A DNA stretch of 64,000 nucleotides from CAZUAQ01 sp964618455 (GTDB taxonomy: Bacteria > Planctomycetota > Phycisphaerae > UBA1845 > PWPN01): NCBI GenBank assembly GCA_964618455.1, contig CAZUAQ010000017.1, positions 1-64,000 of the forward strand, written 5' to 3'. This document shows, piece after piece, positions 56,910-64,000 of this stretch (position 1 is its first letter; each line of letters starts with the position of its first letter). The position numbers and the translations under genes were made by a program. The notes beneath the pieces were generated by a model that worked only from the letters and a program-made list of their open reading frames with translations, had not been told where the DNA came from and did not search any database.

Positions 56910-58883
56910 ATGGCAGAGCAACGCGTCGTAGTCGTCGGTGGTGGACTGGCAGGGCTGGCCGCCGCCATGAAACTGGCCGAGCTCGACCGGCAGGTCGATC
57001 TCATCAGCATGGTCCCCGTCAAGCGCTCCCACAGCGTCTGCGCCCAGGGCGGCATCAACTCGGTCAACGCCGCCACGCGCGAGCAGGGTGACTCGGAATG
57101 GAAGCACTTTGACGATACCGTCTACGGCGGGGCCTTCCTCCAGCACCAACCCCCGGTCAAGGACATGTGCGACTGGGCCCCGAAGATCATCGACCTGATG
57201 GACCGGCTCGGCGTCATGTTCAACCGCACGCCGGAAGGCCACCGCGATCAGCGCCGCTTCGGCGGCACGCTCTACAAGCGGACCAACTTCGCCGGGGCCA
57301 CGACCGGGCAGCAGTTGATCTACGCCCTCGACGAGCAGGTCCGCAAGATGGAGGTGGCCGGCAAGGTCACCAAGTACGAGTTCTGGGAATTCCTCGGGCC
57401 GATCCTCGACGACAAGGGCCGCTGCCGTGGTGCCGTGGCCCAGGACATGTTCTCGATGGAGATTCGCGCCTTCCCCGCCGACGCGGTCGTTCTGGCCACC
57501 GGCGGCAACGGGCTGATCTTCGGCCGCTCGACGATGTCCATGATCTGCACCGGCGGCGCAGCCGGGCGTGCCTTCCGCACCGGCGTCAAGTACGCCAACG
57601 GGGAATTTATCCAGGTCCACCCCACCGCCATTCCCGGTGCCGACAAGCACCGCCTCATGAGTGAATCCGCCCGTGGTGAAGGTGGGCGCGTCTGGGTGCC
57701 GCGCAAACCCGGCGACGACCGCGACCCGACGCGGATTCCCATGGAGGAGCGTTGGTATTTCCTCGAAGAGCGCTACCCGAAGTACGGCAACCTCGTCCCG
57801 CGTGACATCGCCACTCGCGAGATCTTCCAGGTGTGCGTCAACGAGGGACTTTCCGTCGACAAGGAACAGTTCTGTGTTTACCTCGACCTCACCGAGTTGC
57901 CGAGTACCACGCACAACAAGCTCGAGGGCATCCTGGAGATTTACGAGAAGTTTCAGGGCGTCGACCCGCGTGCGCATCCGATGAAAATCTTCCCGGCGGT
58001 GCACTACACGATGGGCGGGCTCTGGTGCGACTACGAAAAGTGCGAAACCACCGGTGGGCTCGTGGCCAAGTCGCCGCGAAATCAGGCAACCAACGTTCCC
58101 GGCATCTACGCCATCGGTGAGGCCGACTACCACTATCACGGGGCCAATCGCCTCGGTGCCAACTCCCTGCTGAGTTGCATCTACAGCGGACTCATCGTCG
58201 CTCCGGGTGTGGATAGCCTCCTCAGTAACCTGGAAGACGGTTCCGCCAACGATCAGCCGTCCTCCCTGTTCGAGGCGGAAGTCAGCCGCCACAAGGACGC
58301 GTACAACCGGCTGGTCCACAGCGGCGGACACGAGAATCCCTACAAGCTGCACCAGGAACTCGGTCGCACCATGACCAAGAACTGCACCGTGGTCCGGGAA
58401 AACAGCGGCATCAAGGAAGCCCTGGAGAAGATTGCCGAGTTGTCCGAGCGCTACAAGAATGTCGCGCTTTCGGATCAGTCCAAGTGGACGAATCAGAATC
58501 TCAGCTTCACGCGTGCCCTCGAGGACATGCTGGTGATGGCACGCGTCATCGCCCAGGGCGCCTTGCAGAGAGATGAAAGTCGCGGCGCGCACTTCAAGCC
58601 CGAGTTCAAGATCGCCGACCCCAAGGGCGGTGATCCGAAGACCCTGCGGGAGGAAGCGAAGCGCTGGTGCCGCGAATTCAAGGCGAACAATGACAAATGG
58701 TTAAAGTCCACGATTGCCGAATACACCCCCGACGGACCTAAACTCTCTTACGAGGATGTGGATACCTCGTTGATCCCGCCGCGGCCGCGAACGTACGGGC
58801 TCGTCGGCGCGGAGGTGATCGAGGAGGTCTGGAGTGAGATGGAATCCGGCGATCCGGTCGAAGCGGAGGCGATGGCGACGTGA
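56910..58883 (+). CDS. sdhA: Succinate dehydrogenase flavoprotein subunit
   Basis: Encodes 657 residues. FAD site VVVGGGLAGLAAAMKLAE at the start; KRSHSVCAQGGINSVN contains the His that carries covalent FAD; substrate residues HPTAIPG, SARGEGG and the GGLWCDYEKCETTGGL...GIYAIGE segment. Oxidises succinate (or reduces fumarate) at the inner face of the membrane and passes electrons to SdhB. Lies 75 bases after sdhC in the same direction. Confidence 0.96.
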   Translation: MAEQRVVVVGGGLAGLAAAMKLAELDRQVDLISMVPVKRSHSVCAQGGINSVNAATREQGDSEWKHFDDTVYGGAFLQHQPPVKDMCDWAPKIIDLMDRLGVMFNRTPEGHRDQRRFGGTLYKRTNFAGATTGQQLIYALDEQVRKMEVAGKVTKYEFWEFLGPILDDKGRCRGAVAQDMFSMEIRAFPADAVVLATGGNGLIFGRSTMSMICTGGAAGRAFRTGVKYANGEFIQVHPTAIPGADKHRLMSESARGEGGRVWVPRKPGDDRDPTRIPMEERWYFLEERYPKYGNLVPRDIATREIFQVCVNEGLSVDKEQFCVYLDLTELPSTTHNKLEGILEIYEKFQGVDPRAHPMKIFPAVHYTMGGLWCDYEKCETTGGLVAKSPRNQATNVPGIYAIGEADYHYHGANRLGANSLLSCIYSGLIVAPGVDSLLSNLEDGSANDQPSSLFEAEVSRHKDAYNRLVHSGGHENPYKLHQELGRTMTKNCTVVRENSGIKEALEKIAELSERYKNVALSDQSKWTNQNLSFTRALEDMLVMARVIAQGALQRDESRGAHFKPEFKIADPKGGDPKTLREEAKRWCREFKANNDKWLKSTIAEYTPDGPKLSYEDVDTSLIPPRPRTYGLVGAEVIEEVWSEMESGDPVEAEAMAT

Positions 58884-58938
58884 CCCTCGCCCCATGAAGT
58901 CGCCAACACGCCGATGAGTGCAAAGGTGATAATGCCCC

Positions 58939-59697
58939 ATGGCAGATAAGAAAATCATCCTGTTGATCAAGCGTCAGAACGATCCGAACAGCTCCAGCTA
59001 CTGGCAGGAGTTCCGCATCGACTACGAGCCGCAGATGAACATCATCTCGTGCCTGCAGAAGATTGCCGAACTCGGCAAGACCGCCGAGGGCGAGGACACC
59101 ACGCCCGTCGCCTGGGACTGCAACTGCCTCGAGGAGGTCTGCGGCGCGTGCTCGATGGTCATCAACGGGCGCGTCCGCCAGGCGTGCAGCGCCCTGGTCG
59201 ATGAACTTCAGGAAGACGGCGACGTCATCCGGCTGGAGCCGATGAGCAAATTCCCCGTGGTGCGCGATCTTTTCGTCGATCGCTCGCGCATGTTCGATGC
59301 CCTCAAGCGCGTCAAGGCGTGGGTCCCCGTCGACGGGTATTACGACCGCCGCCCCCCGCCGCTCATGGCGCCCGGAGTCCAGGAGGAAGGCTACGTCCTG
59401 TCACGCTGCATGACCTGCGGCTGCTGCCTCGAGGCCTGCCCGCAGATCAACGAGGGTTCCGACTTCATCGGGGCCGCCGCCGTCAGCCAGGCCGTCCTCT
59501 TCAACCTGCATCCCATCGGCAAGAATTTGAAAGACGAACGCCTCCAGGCATTGGAAGAGCCGGGAGGCATCGCCGCCTGCGGCAATGCTCAGAATTGCGT
59601 CAAGGTCTGTCCGAAGGACATCCCCCTGACCGACTCCATCGCCAAGGCCGGACGCGACACGACGATCCACGGTATCAAGAGCTGGCTCGGCCGCTGA
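58939..59697 (+). CDS. sdhB: Succinate dehydrogenase iron-sulfur subunit
   Basis: Encodes 252 residues with the three centres: 2Fe-2S in CNCLEEVCGACSMVINGRVRQAC (written as its two parts CNCLEEVCGAC and a later Cys), 4Fe-4S in CMTCGCCLEACP and 3Fe-4S/4Fe-4S in CGNAQNCVKVCPKDI. It links SdhA to the SdhC haems. Opens directly after sdhA with a 55-base gap. The operon order C-A-B matches the single-anchor type. Confidence 0.95.
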   Translation: MADKKIILLIKRQNDPNSSSYWQEFRIDYEPQMNIISCLQKIAELGKTAEGEDTTPVAWDCNCLEEVCGACSMVINGRVRQACSALVDELQEDGDVIRLEPMSKFPVVRDLFVDRSRMFDALKRVKAWVPVDGYYDRRPPPLMAPGVQEEGYVLSRCMTCGCCLEACPQINEGSDFIGAAAVSQAVLFNLHPIGKNLKDERLQALEEPGGIAACGNAQNCVKVCPKDIPLTDSIAKAGRDTTIHGIKSWLGR

Positions 59698-60037
59698 GGA
59701 AACTCTTCCTGTTCAAAGAGTAGTGGGCGGCTTTCATTGGGACGTCGAATTCGCCCGAATCTGAGCGATCGGTCGATCCTCGAATGCGTGATCCTGCTCC
59801 CTCGGGCGAAGTGGCATGCGTGGTCCCGCATCGTTCTGCGTTTCCGCATCACTCGTAAGAATTCATACTGGACTTGCGCATGCCGGATCTCTAAACTTGA
59901 ATTGTTTGAGAAATCGCGATTTCGGAAACATCTCCCCCCTTGGTTTCCCAGAATCTCCCACCCACCGTTGAACGCGTGCGTTCAAGGGTTTGTATGAAGT
60001 CATGTATTCCCGCAATGGAGGAGGAAAATCAGAAGCC
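59698..60037. other. Intergenic region with two palindromes upstream of a PEP-CTERM gene
   Basis: No gene seen. GAAATCGCGATTTC (59910-59923) and TTGAACGC-GT-GCGTTCAA (59968-59985) are perfect palindromes placed about 120 and 55 bases before the PEP-CTERM coding start, so operator sites for its regulator are plausible. Confidence 0.5.
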
Positions 60038-60697
60038 ATGTTCATTCATCTGCTCCCTTTCAAGCAATCCTGTGTTGTTTTCTGTGTCCTCGGCCTCGCC
60101 TCAGCGTCGCATGCGGCGATCCTGCTCGATCGGAGCCCGGCTACGACAGGCGCCACAATTCTTTCCGATAACCTGGACAATCGGAGCGTGAGCCAGAACT
60201 TTGCGGAGGATATCGAATTCGCCACGGACGTCTCGCTGACCGGCATGGACATCTACATGGCCGACAATGTTCCCACCCTGGGTCAATCCGTCACGATTCG
60301 ACTCTACGAAGACGCGCCCGGCTTCCCCGGTACGAAGCTCAGCGACTTCACGGAACTCGTGTCGGTCATCGACACCGTCGGTGCGACCGGCGATACAGTG
60401 CGTGTCCACGCCGATTTCACCACTGCCTTGTCTCTGGATGCGAATACCACCTACTGGATCGGCATGAGCGGTACGGGCATTGATACCTTCTCACTGGCGG
60501 GTCTCGGCGACGCAGGCGGATCCCCGGTCGATGACAGCACCATGGCACAGTTCTCCGGCGAGTCTTACAGCTTCATCTCTGGGACCGCCATCGGCGATAT
60601 GGCTTTCCGCCTCGAAGGGACCGTCGTGCCTGAGCCCGCGTCGCTCGCTCTTCTCGGCATGGGTGGCATTCTCCTCTCGTGGAGACGCCGACGATAA
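60038..60697 (+). CDS. PEP-CTERM-type secreted protein
   Basis: Encodes 219 residues: signal peptide (about 1-26, ending SHAA), a beta-rich body with no named domain (QNFAEDIEFATDVSLTGMDIYMAD, TTYWIGMSGTGIDTF) and a canonical sorting tail: VPEPASLALLGMGGILL followed by WRRRR. The tail should be cut by an exosortase after export. AGAAG lies five bases before ATG 60038, with a stronger GGAGGAGG a little further off. No obvious partner gene. Confidence 0.85.
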   Translation: MFIHLLPFKQSCVVFCVLGLASASHAAILLDRSPATTGATILSDNLDNRSVSQNFAEDIEFATDVSLTGMDIYMADNVPTLGQSVTIRLYEDAPGFPGTKLSDFTELVSVIDTVGATGDTVRVHADFTTALSLDANTTYWIGMSGTGIDTFSLAGLGDAGGSPVDDSTMAQFSGESYSFISGTAIGDMAFRLEGTVVPEPASLALLGMGGILLSWRRRR

Positions 60698-60770
60698 CGC
60701 AGAAACATTCCCAACAAGACCTGTCACAGGCGTATGTAATTGGCCGGACAGGTGACCACCTGATTGACTC

Positions 60771-60811
60771 ATGCCCGCGAATGGCGATTCATGCCACCCG
60801 CGGGCATTTCT
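60771..60811 (+). terminator. Terminator-like hairpin after the PEP-CTERM gene
   Basis: ATGCCCGCG (60771-60779) pairs with CGCGGGCAT (60799-60807), with inner TGGC/GCCA pairs, followed by TTTCTCTTG. A TATAAT at 60816-60821 just after it may start the next gene. Confidence 0.65.
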
Positions 60812-60868
60812 CTTGTATAATTCAGTGTCATCCGTGACTCGAGTACCCGTACACTCAAGGGGCCTTTC

Positions 60869-62416
60869 ATGCCGATTCGTCGTTCCGCCTTCTCTGCATT
60901 ATCGATTGTTCTGTGTTTCCTCTTGCCGGCATCGGCGTTCGCCATCAACGTCGACGATCCCGAAAAGGGGGTATTCCTCGACGAGTGGTTCGTGATTCAG
61001 ATGAGCGGAAAGAAGGCCGGGCACAGCCATATGACCATGGAACGTGTCCCCCGGCCCGGCGAAGACGTCATCGTCTCGAAGACCTTCATGCATATCGAGA
61101 TTCGCCGGGGCGACATGACCCTCGGCATGACCATGGACAAGACCTCGGAGGAAACACTCGACGGGCAGCCGCTCAGCTTCAGCGAAGTCACCCGTATGGG
61201 CAACCAGCCCATCCGTATGGAGGGCGTCATCCGCGAGGGCAAGTTGACCGTCAAGATGCAGCAGTTCGGCACGCGCGAAACCACGAAGACCTATACATAC
61301 CCGAAAGGCGCATTGATGAGCTGGGGCGCGTTTCGCGCATCGGCCGAGCAGGGCCTCGACCCCGGCACGGAGTACGCGCTCCGTCTCTTCGAACCTTCCT
61401 CTTCACTGACACGCGCCGTCGAAGCCACGACGCGTATCGGCGAAAAGAAAATGCTTGATCTCTTCGGCCGCAAGGTCGAGGCGGTCAAGAGCACGCAGAC
61501 CACGACCATGCGCGGGCTGTTCGGCCAGGAAACGACTATCGAATCCGTCAGTTACGTCACGGAAAGCGGTGAACCGGTCCTCATCGAAATGTCGATCCTG
61601 GACATCCCGTTTCGCATGCTGGCGTCGACGAAGGCGGTGGCCCTCTCACCCAACGAGCCGACCGAACTCATGGCCAGGACGTTCGTGCGCCCCGATCAGC
61701 CGGTCCGCGACGACGTGACTGCGGTGACCTACCTCTTGAAGACGAACAACCAGGGGTCGAAGCTGCCCCAGTTCCCGGAGACCGCCATTCAGAAAGTGGT
61801 CGACGCCTCGAAGAACGGCCGCACCGTCAAGCTGGCCGTCGGCACCACGGCTGAACTTTCCAAGTCGGGATCGAAAACCAAGCTCCCGCCCGATCAACGA
61901 AAACGATGTCTCGAAGCGACGGTCATGATGGATCACAAAGACGACGTCGTGGCCAGGCTCGCCAGGGAAGCCGGAGGCGATGAGAAGGATCCGATGAAAC
62001 TGGCCCACCGTCTCGCCGCCTGGGTCGGCAGGTACGTGCGGACCAAGGACCTCAGCGTCGGTTTCGCCTCCGCCAGCGAGGTCGCTCGCAGCCGCGAGGG
62101 CGACTGCAGCGAGCACGGCGTTCTGCTGGCCGCCCTAGGCCGGGCCCACGGCATCCCGAGCCGCGTGGTCACCGGGCTGGTCTACGCCGACCAGTTCGCC
62201 GGCGGACGTGATATTTTCGCCGGCCACCTGTGGACCCAGTTTTTCATCGACGGCCAATGGATCGATTTCGATGCCACCCGTCCCGGTGAGCCCGTCGGCC
62301 CCACCCACATCGCCCTGGGCTTGAGTGAAGGCGGCGGCGACACGCTCGGCGATCTGGTCAGCAGCATCTGGCTGAACCTGCACGCCCTGGACATCGACAT
62401 CCTCGAGCAGAAGTAA
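60869..62416 (+). CDS. Exported transglutaminase-like protein
   Basis: Encodes 515 residues. Signal peptide (about 1-26) and an N-terminal domain of repeated strand pattern (about 30-250) precede a transglutaminase-like domain near the C-terminus. The catalytic triad is visible: Cys in REGDCSEHGVLLAALGRAHG, His in FAGHLWTQFFIDGQ and Asp in IDFDATRPG. Such bacterial proteins act in the envelope as amide hydrolases or cross-linkers. Alone here; target unknown. ATG 60869 begins the signal peptide; ribosome site weak. Confidence 0.85.
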   Translation: MPIRRSAFSALSIVLCFLLPASAFAINVDDPEKGVFLDEWFVIQMSGKKAGHSHMTMERVPRPGEDVIVSKTFMHIEIRRGDMTLGMTMDKTSEETLDGQPLSFSEVTRMGNQPIRMEGVIREGKLTVKMQQFGTRETTKTYTYPKGALMSWGAFRASAEQGLDPGTEYALRLFEPSSSLTRAVEATTRIGEKKMLDLFGRKVEAVKSTQTTTMRGLFGQETTIESVSYVTESGEPVLIEMSILDIPFRMLASTKAVALSPNEPTELMARTFVRPDQPVRDDVTAVTYLLKTNNQGSKLPQFPETAIQKVVDASKNGRTVKLAVGTTAELSKSGSKTKLPPDQRKRCLEATVMMDHKDDVVARLAREAGGDEKDPMKLAHRLAAWVGRYVRTKDLSVGFASASEVARSREGDCSEHGVLLAALGRAHGIPSRVVTGLVYADQFAGGRDIFAGHLWTQFFIDGQWIDFDATRPGEPVGPTHIALGLSEGGGDTLGDLVSSIWLNLHALDIDILEQK

Positions 62417-62453
62417 GCCGGCGCATTCGACACACGGCTCAAATGGGCTCGAA

Positions 62454-64000
62454 ATGTGCCATCCAGCCGGGCTCACGTTGACGATTCCGGATCTTCGTGG
62501 TAATGATGAAGTACCCGGATCTTCCTTTTCGGACGAATCCGCGGCGTGGTTACCCTCAATCAGGGAGGAGGCCTTCCCACGCGGGGTGGTCGGTGTGGAC
62601 CCCGGAGTGCCTCCCGACCCGGAACGCCCTCCCGGCTTCGGTGGAGTTCCCCCGGTGAAGAATTATTTGCCCATAGTTATCGCGGTCGGGGCGGTCGTGT
62701 TGCTGTTGATCGTCTTCGGCTGGTCGGCCAAGCTGATGCAGGATCCCGGCGAGCGTCTCCAGTCGGACATGGCTCCGAAGCTTGAAGAAGCGAAGCGGAT
62801 CCTGGCCAACTACAAGCCGCAGGCCGGCAGCCTGGCCCGGGCGCTGCCTGAATCCCCCCCGGAGATGACGACCCCTCCGGAGGGCGCGAGCGCGGATGCC
62901 CAGCCCAACCCCTTGCAGGATTACGCCAGCCGCCAGTCCGGCGAGATTCGCTCGCTGCTGAATCAACTCGAACTGCCCCCGCTCGGGCCGGACGCTAATC
63001 GACGCATCCCCCACGCCCAGCTTCGGGCGGAACTGCTGGAAGATGAAAAGGCCATCGACAAGGCACTCCAGGCGGTGAATGCCGCGCTCGCCATGTCCGC
63101 CGGCAATGGCGCGGTCTCCGGACGCAACGACCCCGCCGCGACGCGCCTCAAGGCCATGCTCCTGCATGAAAAAGCGAATCTGCTCTACCGGCAGGCCCAG
63201 TCGGAACGGGCACTCGCCGACGAAGCCCGCCATACGTTTCGGGTCGCTTTCGTCCGCTGGCGTGAGATCGATGCGGAAATCAAGGCTCTGCAGCATCGCC
63301 TTGAAGGCGGTGAACTTCCCCAGGTGAAGACTCCTGAACCGCCAAATCTGTCCGAGCCTGCTTCAGAAACGGCTGAGCCTGAACCTCCGGGCACGTCACC
63401 CTCGGAAGAGGAACGTGGCTCGATTTTCGGGTTGTTCAAGAAGATCGCCACGCCCGGCTCTTCCGACGAGGCGATGCCCGCCATTGAAGAAAATTTACCA
63501 GGGGCCTTCACGCCCGAGCCCACCGCGCCGGACCCCATGCCGGTCAGGCGGGAAATCTCGACCGATCCCACCAAACTGCTCACCATCGACCAGCGCCGGG
63601 CGCGGCTGATGCAGCGACAGAGCGGAGTCCGCCAGGAGATCCAGCAGAGCGCGTCCACCATCGCCTCACTCGAAGATCAGGTCGCGGACGTCAGCCGGCG
63701 ACTCGAAGACGCGCTCGAACGCAAGCGGATCGCCCGGTTGCGGATGCTTACCATGGAAGAGCAGAAACTTGATCCGCTCCAGCCGAATGCGCTCGAGCAG
63801 TTCACGCGTGAGTTTGAAGAGGTCTCTGCCCGCTATCGAGAGGCGGAGAAGCAATCGCAGTTGCTCAGCGACGGCGGGTTGGCGAACGCTCAGTTCAGCA
63901 CGGATGACGAGGACCAGTTCCTCGCTGCCCCGCTGGAGCCCGCCGAGCCCGGGTCGGCCATTGAGCGTGTCAAAGGTCTGAAGACGCTGGAGTCGGACCT
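62454..64000 (+). CDS. Membrane-anchored coiled-coil protein, 3' end outside window
   Basis: An open frame runs from ATG 62454 to the window edge without a stop (515 residues visible). About 67 Pro/Gly-rich residues precede one membrane helix (YLPIVIAVGAVVLLLIVFGW) around residues 70-90. A long coiled-coil or helical region with regular charged residues follows (KLEEAKRILANY, QRRARLMQRQSGVRQEIQQ, SLEDQVADVSRRLEDALER). No known family. Start is uncertain: a GTG at 62655, immediately before the helix, is an alternative. Confidence 0.6.
   Translation, partial: MCHPAGLTLTIPDLRGNDEVPGSSFSDESAAWLPSIREEAFPRGVVGVDPGVPPDPERPPGFGGVPPVKNYLPIVIAVGAVVLLLIVFGWSAKLMQDPGERLQSDMAPKLEEAKRILANYKPQAGSLARALPESPPEMTTPPEGASADAQPNPLQDYASRQSGEIRSLLNQLELPPLGPDANRRIPHAQLRAELLEDEKAIDKALQAVNAALAMSAGNGAVSGRNDPAATRLKAMLLHEKANLLYRQAQSERALADEARHTFRVAFVRWREIDAEIKALQHRLEGGELPQVKTPEPPNLSEPASETAEPEPPGTSPSEEERGSIFGLFKKIATPGSSDEAMPAIEENLPGAFTPEPTAPDPMPVRREISTDPTKLLTIDQRRARLMQRQSGVRQEIQQSASTIASLEDQVADVSRRLEDALERKRIARLRMLTMEEQKLDPLQPNALEQFTREFEEVSARYREAEKQSQLLSDGGLANAQFSTDDEDQFLAAPLEPAEPGSAIERVKGLKTLESD

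Noticed and set aside
56862..58592. Long minus-strand frame opposite sdhA
   Set aside because: sdhA covers the same DNA with every catalytic motif; the reverse frame is a codon-bias artefact.
59698..60037. Sigma54 promoter (GG-N10-GC) before the PEP-CTERM gene
   Set aside because: One weak match lacks the TTGC half of the -12 element.

Overview
This is a roughly 62% GC stretch of bacterial chromosome that most resembles a Planctomycetota genome, probably Phycisphaerae or a relative. The evidence is the many secreted proteins ending in dockerin-like calcium repeats (DxDxDGDxD followed by a CLSG-type helix), two PEP-CTERM-type sorting signals, a planctomycete-style Gfo/Idh/MocA oxidoreductase, several FecR, PDZ and TPR proteins, and a Gram-negative envelope gene (lpxA). 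No rRNA, CRISPR array, transposase or integrase was found. The lineage call is an inference from gene content.

Layout. 1-9.4 kb: the tail of a Gfo/Idh/MocA oxidoreductase, an RRM RNA-binding protein, a lone Clp N-domain protein, a FecR protein, a tandem DM13 protein, coaD, and cimA behind what looks like a complete transcription attenuator (promoter, near-leaderless Ile/Val leader peptide, antiterminator, terminator). Then come a PEP-CTERM protein, a zinc-ribbon membrane protein and tRNA-Thr. 9.4-18.8 kb: a UbiB-type kinase, an MsbA-like exporter with a PDZ-like periplasmic insert, a Nudix protein without catalytic glutamates, DUF4037, a YhbY / oligogalacturonate-lyase pair, a ferredoxin-tailed aldo/keto reductase and a DEDDh exonuclease.

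18.8-22.8 kb: the most striking feature, a minus-strand array of 29 tRNA genes or tRNA-like genes covering all 20 amino acids in about 4 kb. Many members have unusual structures. Three near-identical promoters (TTGCCY-N17-TATATA) serve it, and one small protein gene lies inside it on the other strand.

23-40 kb: a NapH-like membrane ferredoxin fused to TPRs, and a NapG/MauM-like ferredoxin separated from it by a galactonate dehydratase. A clan GH-A hydrolase with a discoidin-like domain and dockerin follows. Next is an ergothioneine locus: divergent egtB and egtD, with a fused permease/binding protein of the OpuC/EgtU type next to egtB. After that come a SprA-related metalloprotease, an HtrA-like protease, a LOG protein, a CPBP-like membrane protein and an RsbU-type phosphatase.

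40-64 kb: a GH172-GH4 sugar-degradation pair, a duplicated thrombospondin-type-3 protein, lipoproteins, a GAF histidine kinase/LuxR regulator pair, lpxA, a frameshifted secreted-protein pseudogene, a large PDZ-TPR protein, tRNA-Arg, the sdhCAB operon behind a strong promoter, a second PEP-CTERM protein, a transglutaminase-like protein and the start of a coiled-coil membrane protein that runs off the window.

All calls come from reading the sequence by eye. tRNA identities come from hand-folded cloverleafs. Promoters and terminators are pattern matches, not measurements.
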